A stretch of DNA of 64,000 bases from Symbiodinium sp. CCMP2592 (taxonomy: Eukaryota; Sar; Dinophyceae; Suessiales; Symbiodiniaceae), in contig CAJNDT010004890.1 in assembly GCA_905221615.1 (NCBI GenBank), positions 558,001-622,000 on the forward strand, read 5' to 3'. This document shows positions 39,166 to 54,100 of this stretch, piece by piece (position 1 is the stretch's first letter; every line of letters begins with the position of its first letter). The position numbers were made by a program, and so were the translations under genes. The notes under the pieces are model-generated. The model worked only from the letters and a program-made list of their open reading frames with translations, ran no database searches and was not told where the DNA came from.

Positions 39166-42100
39166 TAGATATGGATGTATACACACACACACATATTGTA
39201 AATGCGTGGTTTTGTTTGTGCGCCAACAGACAAATGCGAACAACTCATACAACCGCGAAGCCCGAAACTCTAAACCCAGCCAGCCCGAAGATTTCGCGGA
39301 TCTGTCCCTCACCTTCCGAAAACCGAGACCCACAGGGAAGAATCGACAGACATTCGAAGTTGTCAATGGCACCAACTAGACCCAAGAGTAGCCCAGGAAT
39401 AAAAACGGTGCACTTGTTGGTTTAAGGGGGCCAAAAAACGGGAATGTGAACCCTAAAAAAAGGGGATAAGGGCCTACTCTGAATCCTAGCGAAGCAAAGA
39501 CCCGGCAAAGTCATAATGTGACCCCGAAGGCAGGACCTGCCGGCTTTTTTGACTGTTCAGGGCTTCGGTTTAGGGTTTAGGGTGTAGGGTTTAGGGCTTC
39601 GGTTTAGGGTTTAGGGTTAGCACGTCTTTGAGGGGCTTTCGGCTGGAGACCAGTAGAGACTAATTCACAATGACAATGGCCATCTCGGTGTTTAAGGCAG
39701 ACGCTCTGGCCCTTGATACTTCGAGGTTCATGGGTAGTTATAAGTGGGGTTACAAGTCCATTATGGGCTTCTAGTACAGTTACCCTACTTATAACTCCAC
39801 TTACAGCTGCCCATGGACCTCCAAGTAGAGGCGACCGAAACATGCAGAGTTGCCAGAATACATGTTGGAGCTTGAGGATCCTTCTTGTTGCTTACAACAC
39901 CCCCTTCAGAGGGCCCAATTACACCCCTTGATTAAGGAACATACCTTACATTCTAGGGGCCTTTATGTTAGGGTTCAGGGTTTGGGTTTAGACCATCATA
40001 TCTTAACTAATATTATTGTTGAAGGTATATTTATTTTCCTGATTTATCTAAAGGGCATTGGGTTCTCTGAGCCTGTTGCCCGGGGTTCACAAACGTCCCA
40101 CAGCTGGAGACGAACAGCATACAGGATTGGGATGACGGTGTTGGAGGAATTCTGGCTTGGCTAGGGTTTAGGTTTTAGGTTTATTTAGGGTTTAGGGGCT
40201 TGGGGGGTCAGGGTTGCGGGTTCTGACGTCTGTTTTTTTTCTGCTTAAGCGGGCGGTGTGTTTTGCTCAGGGGTCTACATCGATGCCCAACATCTCTTCG
40301 GGTGCCTTTCTGCTTCTTCAGCTTCGCGCTTGGCCTCAGTACCAGCTGCACGGCCCGGGTAAATTTGCGGTTTACCTGTAGTCTCCATTGTAGTTCCTTT
40401 TGTTGGTTTAACCAACTATATATTTAGGATCCTATAAGGTAACCCCAAAAAGGAACTACAATGGAGACTAGGTAGGGTTTCGGGAGCTGGCTGCAGCAAG
40501 AGCAAAGATCTACCTTCTGCCCTTAACCCCAAGATCCTGAGCCGGAGACCCCCAAACCTTGAACCCTTAAATTCCCAAAACCATCCGATACCCATGAACC
40601 TATGTCCATGCATCCTCATGAGGGCAATATTGGTGGAAACGAGGCATGAACGTTGCTGTCGATCCGAATTCCAAAGTCTCCCCTGAACCCTAAACCCTGA
40701 AGCTCTCGCCAGTATCGGACGACGGCGCCGGGCTCGTGTGAAACCTATCCCAACCGTCCGTCCCTATCATGGAACAGGCTTGTCAACATACAGAAAGTTA
40801 CCCAAGGATCTAAACGGGAGTTTCCGAAAATAGGGCACCCTAATATAGGGTAATAGTAGGATTTTATTGTCAGGACCCCCCAAAAAGGTAGCCGCTCAGT
40901 TTCGGAAACTCTCACACCCTAAACCCTTGACCCTAAGCCCTGAACCCGAACCGCTCCAGTCTCGGAATGACCCTAGAAGCCGAATGACTGACTATTTAGG
41001 TAACTGGAACCCCAGGGTGAGATCTCGTTTGAAGTATGGGCTTTTTTGTAACTGGATTGGTGGCTTGTGTGGGGGGAGGGGGGTAGTCGGGTAGTCTGAG
41101 TACTATAAGAAGGAATCCTTAATCAAGAGAACTACCCTATATGTTACGTAAGATTTGTTTCCCAAAGTTGCAGACGGCAGAGTCAACCAGGAAACGGGAA
41201 AGGAACCCCTGAAAGGAACCCCTTTACGATAGGGGCTGGGGGCCATTATACTATAGTTATAACAAGGACTCCACCCCAAAAGACATGGCATAGGTAATCC
41301 CAAGGGTCCAGGTACGTAATAAAAACATACTCCCCAAAATCCTAACCTACATAACTACCTAATTATTGGGTCCTTTGGACCTTGGGGAATGGGAAGTATT
41401 TACGCCCCTATATTACGGGCCCTGGCCTTCTCTTCAGCCTCCTGCTTCTCTCGCTTCTTCTTCTCCTCTTCTTCCTTCTTCTTTTTCTTCATGTCCTCCT
41501 CCTGGCTCAAGGTTTAGGGGTTAGGATTTAGGTTTCAAGGTTTGGGGTCTTCCTGGCTCAGGGTTTAGGATTTAGGGTTTGGGGTCTTCCTGGCTCAGGG
41601 TTTAGGGTTTAGGGGTTTTAGTGCTTCATGTCCTCCCTCCTGCTTGGAGGTTCAGGGGTAGTTGTAAGCGGGGTTATAAGTCCCCTAATGTGGGTTGTAA
41701 CTTAGAACTATAACTAGTTACCGTACTCATAACTCCACTTATAACTACCCATGAACCTCCAATTTGCTCAGGGTTTTAGTGCTTCAGGGCTTCAGGATGT
41801 CGTGTTCAGGGTTTAGGATGTAGGGGTTTAGAGTTTCGGGTTATGATTCTTGCTGTGCTTCCTCCTCGCTACAGTTTGGGGTTCCGGTTCCGGGTTTGGG
41901 GTTTCAAGTAAACCCTAAATCTCAAAACCATACGTAAAGTTTTCAGGAGATAGGCTTTCATGAGGTTGAGTTTGAGGACTCGGGCTGCGGTTGAAGCGAG
42001 GGATCGTAAGGTCGGTGGGGTTGGAAATGAACCCTACCCCAAGGGTCCAACGAAGTACCTAATAATCATATACCCTCCAAAATCCTAACCTACGTAACTA

Positions 42101-45100
42101 CTATCCTGAAACCGAGTACCTAATTATTGGTTCCTTTGGACCCTTGGGGCTAATGCTCCATGTACCCATATAGTATATACTTAGGGCTTAAAGGAACTAC
42201 AATGGAGACCATAGGTAACTCTTGCACCCTATCCCTAAACCCTAAACCCTACACCCCTCCAAAACCCCAAAGGCCAGACAAAACAGCGACCGGTGCCGAA
42301 GCCGCGCAGTGTAGCCGATGTGGTGTTCTGTGTTGACATGAACCCTAAGGGTCCATGTACTCATACAGAATATACATTGGCCTTAATGTAGTCCCTCTAT
42401 AGGTACTTTGGGGCTCATGTATCTCTATATGGGTACATGGACCCTTAGGGGAACCAACAACTTCCTTTTCGCAACACTTGATGACATGAAAGTTGTTAAC
42501 ATTCCAGACACATCGCAACTTCTAAGAATCCAAGAGGTTTAAACGTTGGGTATCGGAGTTGCAGGTAAACGTGCGGAGCGATGCCTCTTCCTTCTCAGCG
42601 ATCCGGTCCGCTGAATCTTTTTCTTGTTCGCGCCTGCGGTCCTTCTCCCGATCCTGCCGGCAACAGAGGGCTTGTGTTTTAGGGTAGGTTTCTGACTTCG
42701 GGGGCCCTGCCTTAGCATCCAAGTTATAGCTGTCCTACACTACACGTATGCAGGAACAAAGGCTCAACACGAGGAAGGGTTAAGGCCGAAGGCGTAAGAA
42801 CTAGGACGTCATGCCTCTACTCTTGTTCCACGTGTTAATCACTTATGACCCTACGCTCAAGAAAGGAGGTCGCCAAAATGGAATCAGGAGTGATTGATAT
42901 TCTAGGTAGGGCAATTACATCGCACAGAGCATCCCAATTTTCTCGCAATGGGATCGGTGATCGATTGAATCTTGACTTCGAACTTTGAGGCCTACAAACC
43001 CTGTGCAGTGCTAGTCGTACCATACTAGCTACTTCATGAGCGCGGAGACCCAGGTCCTAAACCGCAATCCTGAACACAACTACTGAACTCAACTCTGATC
43101 CAGAAGGTCCATATCTATATCCCTTAGGGTCCATGTTCTCATGTAGTATATACATAGGCCCCAATGTAGTCCCTATATAGGTACTTTGCGGTCGAAATCT
43201 ACTCATATGGATACATGGACCCTTAGGGTATCTACTACCATTTTGGACTCCCCAAAACCATGAGGATGGGCTCCAACGTGGGTAGTACACACCGCGCGAG
43301 CCCAGCACTCCTTGATCAAGGAATATACCTTAAACCATAATGGTCAGGCCGCTCAACTTAAGGTATGTATTCCTTAATCAGGAATTGGGCTCCCTGGGCA
43401 TGGACCCGATGGGTAAAATCTGCAGCCCCCTTGTGCATGCCCCTTTGAGCCTCGCGGCGCCTCTTCCATTCCTTTCAAGAGGGCGGACAGTCGGTCGGGT
43501 GACGGTCTCTGGTTTTGGCTTAGATTTTAGGGTTTAGTATGCAAAAAACACTTTAAACATTAACGAAAGGCCATATTCCTGCAAGACGACAGATTTCAAA
43601 CCTTAGTAGGGTCAGCAGCAACCTGAAGCCTAAGCCGTAAACTGATACGAGCCGAGCCATACACAAAGCTGATGCAAACCCCACGTTAATAGATTCGCGT
43701 ATTTGGAGGACTTCAACATCGAGAACTCATGTGCTGAACCCAGAGACTCCACAACCCTTTGAATAAGGAGTATACCTACGGACACCGACCGGCACACCAA
43801 CCCAAACACCGACTGGGCGAGCGACAGCGCACACCAAGCTTCACAAGACCGACCAAGACACGACCGCCGAAATGTGAGCGATGTACGGGCCGGATACGAC
43901 CAAGACACCAACCACGACACGACTAGAACGTCACATGACCGAGACACGACCGGGACACCAACCCAAAGACCGACTGAGCGAATGACCAAGCTTCACAACA
44001 GTGGGACACGACTGCGAACCACGACCGGGACACCGAAAGAGACAAGAACGGTGCACTGACCGAATGCAAGCGATGCACCGACCGGGATACGAACCAGACC
44101 ACATGACCGGGACACGACCGAGACACACGACCAGGACAGATGATCTGGACACCCGATTGGGACACACGAATGGGACACACGACCGGGACACAGACCACGT
44201 CATGAGAGGGAAGCTTGGAGCTTCGACAGGCAAGGGTTCTTTATCAGGGTCCCCTCCTTAGTTGCTGAGTTCATAAGCCCCCAAAAAAGTGTGCGCTTTC
44301 TCGCTTCTATGATGGTGGGAAGTATTCTCGCGTGTAAAGTGTATCCAGCTACCAAGACTCTTTTCCAGAACCTCCGATTCGGAATTCAGCCGAAACCTGA
44401 TGTGGTTTGAGGTATATTCCTGAGTTCGATGGGTTTTGGAGTCCCCGGGTTCGTCGTTGCTGCAGAACCGGTTTCGCCTTTAACCCCATCAGCACGTTTC
44501 TTATACTCGTACGGACCCCTAAGGCAGGAGGCTTATCTGCCTGCGCTGCTTGGGTGCAGAAACTTCATTATGGCAAGGGATTTGGTTGTACAATTTGGGC
44601 TCCAGGCGCCTATCAGCAGCAAGGAATCTGTATCGAAGCGGGCCGTCAGTCTTATTTCCTTTTCTGAGTCAAGAAATGTTTAGCCATTATTGGACGCACT
44701 GCCACAGGAGTACTCACACTGGTACTAGACTAGTAATACTTTCCATGGACTAGTCGAGTAGCAGTAGTAGTAGCAGCAGAAGAAGGACCAGTATGGCTTT
44801 CAAGAGGACGTAATTAGTACTGACTGCACTGATATATAAATCCCTTGCGTCCTTCACATCGGACTCGCGGAAATCCAAATCGCGTTCGCCAAATTTGCGC
44901 CTGGGCAAGCAATGATGATGGGGCTGGTGCTATATACTGTTATCATCAACCCTGATTCATTGTGCGCCTGCAACGCCCGAGACTCAACAACGACTCAATC
45001 CCAAGCTTATGCATTTTGGGTTTCGGATCCACATATATAAGTCATGATGTGAGGTTTATAGGGTTTGAGGACGCAGGATTCAGCAGAACTCGCGATCGAA

Positions 45101-48100
45101 TAAGCCTAAGAGTTCCGAGAAACCGAAATGCACCCCTCTCATGGTTGGTCAGGAATGTCCAGCAATGCGTTTGAGCGCAGAGTATACTCTTGACTCTCAG
45201 ATGTCGGATCATCCTCTGCTGGCTCGTAGACTAGTGGATTCGGCAGGCACGTTAATCTTGGAAACTGCTTAAACCCTTGACCCAGAACCCTGCAAGCCCC
45301 AAGCCGTGCAAGCCCTACACAACCCTGTGAACAACGAAGCTTGAGCCCGGAGTCCAAAAATCACTGACACGGAAACGTTCTAATCTAAACAATGCATTCA
45401 AATATTGATTATGGCACCATGTCCGAAAACAAATCGAAGAACACCAAATGAATCCCGTCAGCCCTTATGCCAAGCCTTATTGCGAAGCCGGGCACCAGCT
45501 AGGTATAGACTGCAATTTAAATGCAATTTGAAGCTATCCATTGGTAGGGATATCCCTGTAAAATGCCTATGTTAATGTTCCTTTCGGGTCCCTAATAACT
45601 AACTAACACACACACACACAAAACACATTGAGATAAAGGCACCGTGTAACCATTGCACACCGCTTCAGGTGTACCTTAACCCCAGAGGACCCGTCCTTTT
45701 TAAGGACTTGTATAAGGAAATCAAAATAAGGGACCCGGAAAGGTAGGTTCTTTGGGGTCCAGGTAGGATTTCGGGACTTAGAGCCCGTTTAAAACCCTAA
45801 GCCCCGATTGGCGGCAAACCCAACGCTGACCCCAAACGTCAATCGTATCGTATTGAAGGACTTGCAAAAGAGAATCAGATCAAGGAGCCCACCCTAAGGG
45901 TCCATGTACTCATATAGTATATACACTGGCCTTAATGTAGTCCCTATATAGGTACTTTGGGGCGCATGTATCTCTATATGGGTACATGGACCCTTGGGGC
46001 TATATAAAGCTGTCGGTTTTGTAGGTTCCGTCGAGATCCGATCGATAACCAATACACCCAAACTCTTAACTGTCCAATCCCAAGATCTTCTCGCGTCGCA
46101 GTAACAGCATGCAATATCAAAAGCAATAACCCTGGAAAGAACCGTTCTATAGAACCCACAAAGAAAAATACATAGACCGTACAAATCCCCTAAGCACTTA
46201 TCATGCTTCGGGGGCTCTAAACCCTTTTAGAATCGCTTCAAGGATCCCTTAAAGGAGCCCTTAATAAACCCTTATAGATTCCCTTACAGGACCCCTTAAA
46301 GGGGGAAACCTGGAGCTAAGATCCACACTTCTCGCGATCACTCGGCTCCGACGCAGGCCTAAAGCCCAGCCAGGAAAGGTTCATGGGCAGCTGTTTAGGG
46401 TTCAGCTGTGTTGGGTTTTAGGGTTTTTTTAATCTATGAGGGGTTTAGGGTTTAGGGTTTTGGGTTTGGGATTTAGGGTTCAGGGTATAGGGTTTAGCTG
46501 TTTGGGGTTTAGGTGTTAATCCTTTGCAGTGTCGGGTTGTTTAGTTCAAAGGTCTTTCTACATCGCTTCTATAGGCGATCAGGAATAGTATTCGCGTTAA
46601 AGTCAGGTGATGCCTGGCTCTTTGGTACTACGAGTATGACGTTTCTGCGGTGTCGTTCATGAGCTCAGGGGGTCACGGGAAATTTTGCGGAGTGATTTGC
46701 CAATCTGGGTTTCTATGGGCTTCTTATGGGGTTGCTGATATGGTTGGCGTCCTGGGCTATACCATTCAGGGATTGGCTACAGAAGTTCGATCCTATTGCA
46801 TATTCGGCGTAGGGCTGTTATAGTGTCTCGGCTTGAGGGCTTGCGAACCGAAAAAGTGAATCCAACACAGTACCCTAACCAAACTCGCAACCCGACCAAT
46901 ATCTCCAAACAGATATGCTCTCATCCCCAAGAATAATTATGCAAGCGTACCGTTAAGCCCGCATGGCTGCTGCGGGGATAAGCAGCCGGGTTAACGGGCC
47001 AAAGAACGGTCCGGTATTGCAGACCGTGAGTTGTAACTTTACAGGACTCATGTTTGCTAGCCCCTGGTTTTACAGCCGTAAACCCTTAAGTCCCATCCAT
47101 TGACGCAACAAGCCTTAAACCCCTACATCCAACCCCCGTCCCAACGCTGAAACGCCTAAGCCACAAGTCCCAAATCCCAGTCCGCCGGCAAACCATGACC
47201 AAGCCCCAGCCCCCAAATCCCAAAGCCTGGTCAAACGCCAAATGCCAAGACCGTAAAACCCTAAGCCTAAACCCTAAACCCCTAAACTTTCAAAACCCAA
47301 AACCCCGAACCCAAAACCCTAAAAACTTTCAAAACCCAAAACCCCGAACCCAAAACCCTAAACTCCTAAACCACTGAACCCTAAACCCAGAACCCCTAAC
47401 TATTATATCTCAAGACCGTAGTACGGCTAAACCTTGTAAAGCTGGTGGGACTCCGGCTCTAAGTCACGCAGATCCTGCTTCAAGTTGCGGATCCGCTTGT
47501 CCTGCAAAGGGGTTTGGGGTTTAGGGGTTTAGGGTTCAGGGTTCAGGGTTTAGTTTAGGGTTTAGGGGTTTAGGGTTTAATTAGAGAAGAGCATTTTCAA
47601 GATGTTTATGAAAACTAAGTCTCCATGTACATATACAGTATATACTTAGGAGCCAATTATAGGCTTATAAAGGGGCTCCTATATATTATAGGTACTTTAT
47701 TGGCCTAAGTATATACTATATACTTGCATGGAGCCTTAGGGTTCGTTTAGTTGCATTACAGGGCCCTGAACCTTACACCCTAAACCCCGAACCGTTTAGG
47801 GTTTAGGGTCCTCAGCGATTGAGGGCTTAGGACGTCGGCGCTCCGTGACTAAGGTAAAGACTTCAGGGTGTGAGATGTTGGGGCCTGCCATAAACCGTTC
47901 AATAATATCCTAATGTAGGAACCTGATTAAGAAACCTTGGGCCTTCATTAGGGTTCCTTACATGAATCCTACTATTTTGGGATTATAGGCTCAGGGTTTC
48001 TTAATCAGGTTCCTACATTACCGTCTTAAGGACCAATGAAAGAGCCTGTAAAGGCCAACAAGCTTGCAATAGTAGCCCAAACGCTTAGTATTCTTAAAAG

Positions 48101-51100
48101 CACCCTATTCTGATTATAAAGCCTCTAGTCCCTACCCTCTAAGCCCTTATAAACCCTAACATAGGGGCCTAGATAATTACCATTGTGGAGGTTCCTTCTT
48201 ACGGTTATAGTAGAATGGAGCCCAAAACCCCATTCTCATGACAGTACTCAGGCCCCTACATGAAACCTAAGGCTCAAAATAGACCCAAAAGCCTTATATA
48301 GTATGGTCTTTGGGCCCAAAAGCCTTAAAGTCTGGGTCCTTAGAGCCTAAGGGTAAACCTTCACCGTTACTTCGGAGAGCCTCGCTGCGCTCGAACTCGC
48401 GGAGGCGGTAGCTGTATTCCTGTGCAATTTTGGGGATTCCGGGGTTCAAGATGGGAGTTTCCGAAAATTAGGGGTTCCTTAGGATTCCTTTAAAGGGATA
48501 CTCTAAGGGTTCTATAAAGGGTTTAGGGTTTAGAGTTTCCGAAAATTAGGCGTATCTTGTTTTGGGGTCCTTCTCATAAGGATCCTACTGTTATAGTGCG
48601 CTATACTATAGGGTCCCCTATTTTCGGAAACTCTCAGAAGGGTTCCGTTAAGGGCTGTGTAAGGGTATTATTGAGCTTGAGGGATTTAGGGGATCACTTT
48701 TGAACTTGGTTTTAGCAACACAAGGGCTGAGGGTTCGGGGCTTTGGGGCTGTGGTCTAAGCCTTCAGAGTTTCAGCTTGCAAAACCCTTCCTTTTCGTCG
48801 CTGCAGCCGGACGTTTACGCTTCATATCGGAGGCTCCACAGCTTACAAATGCTCTCCAAATGTCCGGCTGGGTAACCAAAAATGCCTATCCATCAGATTC
48901 TGAAACCCCTGCCCGGCGCCTTCTCAATGTCTCGCTCACGGTCCCTTACCCGGGCGTCGCGATCCTGCACGTACACAAGGCTGCCGTCTAAAGGAGCTCT
49001 GAATGCTTTTCGCAGGGAATCGGGGTCTGTATCTCAACTGCCGTGGTTCAGGCGATGACGCATGACCTGCTGGAACTACTATATAGGTCCTGTCGACTGA
49101 CTTGAGCCGGTTGTACACAAATTGAAGCATCTGTGTGTGCATTGCCAGGCCATTCCTGCCAAACCCGAATCACCAACCCCTACCTAGGCTTCACTTCCGG
49201 CATCCCAAACCGAAACTCAACATCCCAAAACCCTACACCCCTCAAGTCAGGTAAACTGGGTTTATACGGTTGCAAAAAACCAGCCACATATACCCCTACT
49301 GAAACCCTTGAATCCAAGAGCAAGCCCAACTGCAAAATCCTTTCACAACCATGCGAAACTCCTGAACCAATGTATATGAAGACACCGTATCAGCCATAAC
49401 CCATCCCAAACCCCACATCCTAAACCTCAAACCCTATCCCTAAACCCTAAGTCCTCAAAACCTGCACTTACACCCCTATAAACCCTAAAACCCGAAGTCG
49501 AAAGAAGACCAAAGCAAAGAAAGCAACCAATCGGTCCCGCTCTCGCCGGCTGGCCCGGTAATGCCGTGACACGGCCTTCTCCCTCTCCTTCCAAGCCGGG
49601 GATTTGAGGTTTTGGGGAGAGGATCTAGGGTTAAATTCTCTACTTGGAGATTCATGGGTTGTTACAAGGGTTCCTTTAAGGGTCCCTTTCAAGGATCTAT
49701 AGGGATTCTATAAGAGTATGTAGGGTTTAGGGCCTACTTGGAGGTGCATGGGTAGTTACAAGTGGAGTGAAAAGTCCCTTAATATGGGTTGTCAGTATAG
49801 TTACCCTACTTCTAACCCCACCTATAACTGCCCACGAACCTCCAAGTAGGGGTTTAAGAACTTAGGGGTTTGGAGTTTAGGGGTTTAGGGCCTAAGCCCT
49901 GAGCCCTGAACCCTATAAACCCCTACACCCTAAACCGTCGGGCCTTTAAGCCGGCTCTCTCTAAGGATCCTATACGGGCTTGTAGCGTGTTGCAAGGGCT
50001 GGTCCTAAGAATGATGAGTTTAGACTTTGTCCACCATTCTCCGACAGGCTCGCTTGCATTGGATGTAAATGGTACAGTGCTTCTTGGGCCCTCTGGACCC
50101 AGGACCCAGAACCCCTAATCCTTTACATAAACGCCTAGACATCCTTCTAGAATCTTCCGAAAGCACCTAATAATTGTGCGCTTTGGACGTTTAACTCCTC
50201 TAAGACCTACAAATCCATTCGTGACATAACTGAATGGACCCGCGAGAACCCGCCAAGTGCCAATTATCAGGTCCTTTGGGCCTTTTCAGCACATTCTCGG
50301 AGGCCTCAAAAGGTGGAAGGACGGTAGGCAGGATGAAGGATCCCTTAGATGAGGACTCTTTTTGGGGAATATCCCACCTACCTTCATCTCACCTTTTGAG
50401 CCCTTTGACATTAGGAGTCTAGGTCGGGTCTTTCGCTCCTCGCGTTCTTCGTCCCGCTTTCTTTTCCTTTCAGCCTCGGACTTTCCCTGCAGCTGGTTTA
50501 GGGCTATAGCCGGTTTGGGACTTTAAGGGTTCTTAAGGGGCTTCAGGGGGTTTAGGGGGGTTGGGGCTTAGGGTTTAAGGTTTAAGATTTGAATGCGGAT
50601 CTGCGCCTTAAGCCAGACTGGGTTTGGGGATTTTAGGGTTTGTAGAGTTTAGGGTTTTTAGGGGTTATTGTTGGGCTTACTTCGGGAATGCTTTGCAGGG
50701 AATTCGATGCCGGTTGTGTGGAACCCCACGTTGAGTTTAGATGTCCTGCGTGCTGTACTTCGTAGCTTCGACATTGGTTTGGGGACGACGGCGACGACCA
50801 CAACAATCCGACAAGCTAGATCCTAGAACCCTGAACGCTAACGCTCCAAGCCCTAACTGCCGAAGATCTAAGGCCAAGTCGTTTACGAAGACAAAGCATT
50901 CCGAACTTTGAACCCTAACCCTTCAAGCCATTAATTCCTGGAAGCCCTGCAAAATAAACCCCTGAGTGCCCATGGCCTTGAACTGCCAGGCCTTGGACTG
51001 CCAGCCTCATAGAACCCTTCTAAAAGCCGTAGCGGAACCTAGCAAAGGAACCCTACGAAGGGCCCAACACCCCCAATTCCCTAAACCACCCCTTGGCCGA

Positions 51101-54100
51101 CCCTTTCTTCGGTCTTCGCCCTGTCTTTTTCCTTTTCCTTCTCTTTCTCCTTCTCCTTGTCCTGGTGATTGCCATCAGCCAGTGGTCTTGTTCTCACTAG
51201 CAGCACTAGCACTGTCACTGGCACCTACCACGAGCACTACTTGGACTCCCAAGGGACTTAGTAAGTCGGTGATGAGTAGGGTTATAGTTGGGGTAGCTCC
51301 GTTTAGGGTACTTATAACTGTACGTACAACCTACATACTAGGTCGGTTACTAGCACTACTAGCACTACCGCTAGAAATAGCACTAGCACTAGCATTGGCA
51401 GTGGCACTCGCGGTCACAGTGGAAGTCTCGGTCGCAGTCGCGGTCAAGCAGCAAGGGCAGTTCCAGTACCAGCAAGAGCAGCAATAGTAATACTGAGAGT
51501 AGTAATGATAGGTTTTTAGGCTTGGGTCACGGGGTTTTGCTCGCAAAGGGGATGTGCTTCCTGTTAAGCTTTACTCCACAACACGACACATTAGCAACGG
51601 TAATTTTTCTGATGCCATGTGACCGGAAACTCAATCGATAATTGCGATTGGGCCTTGCACGGCGTGTCAGCCCAATGCATGTCATTGATGTATGGAGACC
51701 TTTTAATTCGAACCGGGTATGAAACGGTTATAAATTGTTAAGTTGTAATACTACATGGTCAATTTATACTGAAACCCTGCTGCAATCATTAGTTGGCTAT
51801 GACTGTGGCGTCTATAGTTGCCGAAACTTTGCAGCCTGCTGTTGGAGGTAATGAGCCTGATCGAAGGAATGCACCCATGAGTTTCAGAACAAAACTCGGT
51901 TGGCTAGATCGCATAGACCTTAAACCAAGAGCCCAAAGACAGAAACCGTGAACCTCTAAACCCTAAACCCGGATTATGTCTACCAAACCAGAAATCCTGC
52001 AACCCTCAATCGTCATCAAATCCCTGACAGAAGCCTTCTTCTCAGCTGCTGCCTCTTTGTCTTTCTTCTCCTGTCCGAACGCGACTGACCCGACCCCAAA
52101 CTGCTAGTCTGACACTCCGAAACCCTTAACCTTGGGTACATAGGGCTACGATTACGGGCCAGATATATCCATATTATGAATATAACCCAACTGGTACTGA
52201 GAGGGCAGTACCCAACCATAACCCTACAAGTGCCCTGCACCCCCCAAACCGGCTCCAAATCTTTCTCACCTGAACTACAAATGAAATAAACCCAAACGCG
52301 AAATCCACAACCCAAATCAAACCACCTTAAACACCGAAGTCTCCACTAAATGATGAAACCTGACCACCCGGAGTTCTCAACATGATCCATCACCACTGTG
52401 AGGGGGAAGAGTTGCCCTGTCTCATTTCTCATTGGAATCTCGTCGCTCGACGCGGTCAATCCTCTGTGTATCTATAAGCACGAATAGCAACGAACAAACG
52501 AAGTACGACTTGCATTAACAACGGGATTAAGCAAACCACAACAACATTTATGATAGCAAGGAAAAGAAGAACGCTAAAGAAAACAACTCCTTGTCCCCAC
52601 ACAGGAGCTCTGACACGATGGAGCAGGCTCGGGTCTGAAAGTGCTTTAAACCATGAGCAGGGAGCAACACAGGACTAGAATCAAAGGGGAAAAGGAGGGA
52701 CCCTTAATGGGGACCCCTACCCTATAATGGGCTTTTTAATGGGTATATAAGAGCTATATTAAGGGATATACCTAGAAGTCCTTATTAAGGGTCCCTCCTT
52801 TTACCCTTGGATTCAAACAATCCCCTGGGATGTAAGGACTCATGTATTAAGGCTTTTGGGCCCAAAGACCATACTATATAACGCTGTTGGGCTATTTTGA
52901 TCCCTAGGGAATAGGGCTTGTGGCTTTTGGGGTTGAGGGATTAGAACTGCGGGGCTTATGGCTTCTAGGGTTCAAGGTTCAGAGGTTCACGGTAGCCTTT
53001 GGCGGCTATTCGCAAATACTCCGGCCCCTGCAGTAGCCCAACATCAGGGAAATCAAAAGGCTTGTTGCCTTTAACCTCGGCAACAGATCCAACAACTTAG
53101 AAAGCTGGACTCAGAAACTCGACGCCGAATCTTTGAAAATTGAACTCACCAAGACTGTAACGGCTACCTGTAAAGCGCTCCTTTACATGGAGATATAAGT
53201 CCCCGGGTATGGGTTATGCTTATACTGACCCTTCTTATAACGCCCACGTATAACTACCAATGAACCTCCATGTAGGGCCAGAAACCGCAGAAGCCCCCAG
53301 CCCACAAGAGCCAGAATTCTGAATTCCCCAGCATTGAACCCACCAAGCCTTACCCAGACAGCCCAATACCCCTTAATTAAGGAATATAGCTGAAATCAGA
53401 ATATGACGCCCCTTATAATTCAAGATATATTGCTTAATTAAGGGGAATAGGGCAATACCCCAAACCCTGACAGCCGCAACCCTCACGAGCTGAACCGCTC
53501 TAGCTTCGAGGCTTCAGCTGCCTTTTCCAGAGCTTCTTTGGCAGCTTTCTCTTCCTCCTCCAGGACTGATTAGGTAGGGTTCCCAGCGACTCCAATACCC
53601 CTTAATTAAGGAATATACCTCAAATTATAGCAGGATTCCATATATGATTTAAGGACTATTCCTTAATTAAGGGATATTGGAGTCTCTGGGTTTGAAGAGT
53701 TGAGACTAGAAGCTGAAGGCGTAGGGGGGAGGGAACCCTGAGGCTTCTTCACACCCTAGTTGCTGAGTTCATAAGCCCCAAAACAGTGTACACTTTCAGG
53801 TTTATAATGGGTACTATTATCCCAAAAAAGTGTAAAGTGTATCCAGTCAGCTACTGAGACACCCTAAACCTCGAAGTAGATCCTAAACCCCTCAACAAAA
53901 TACAGAAGCCCCGACCCCTAAACCCCAATCCTCTAACACCACAGAACCCTAAAACCGAAACCTAGAACGATAGTGAGCATCGCTGCCAACAGTTCTGCCC
54001 GGCCCTGCATACTTTCAAAACCGAGTAATGTAGGGGCCTTCAAAGTTAGAATAGGGTTTCGGGAACCTTTATACTAGCATTGGTAGTTATTAAGGCCCCT

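Noticed and set aside
43630..44261. Frames of 60-119 codons on both strands
   Set aside because: Consequence of the 10-14 base satellite.
51340..51500. RS-like peptide (SRSQWKSRSQSRSSSKGSSS) on the plus strand
   Set aside because: Tempting as an SR protein, but the DNA is a degenerate hexanucleotide tract, all frames are open and no splice context fits.
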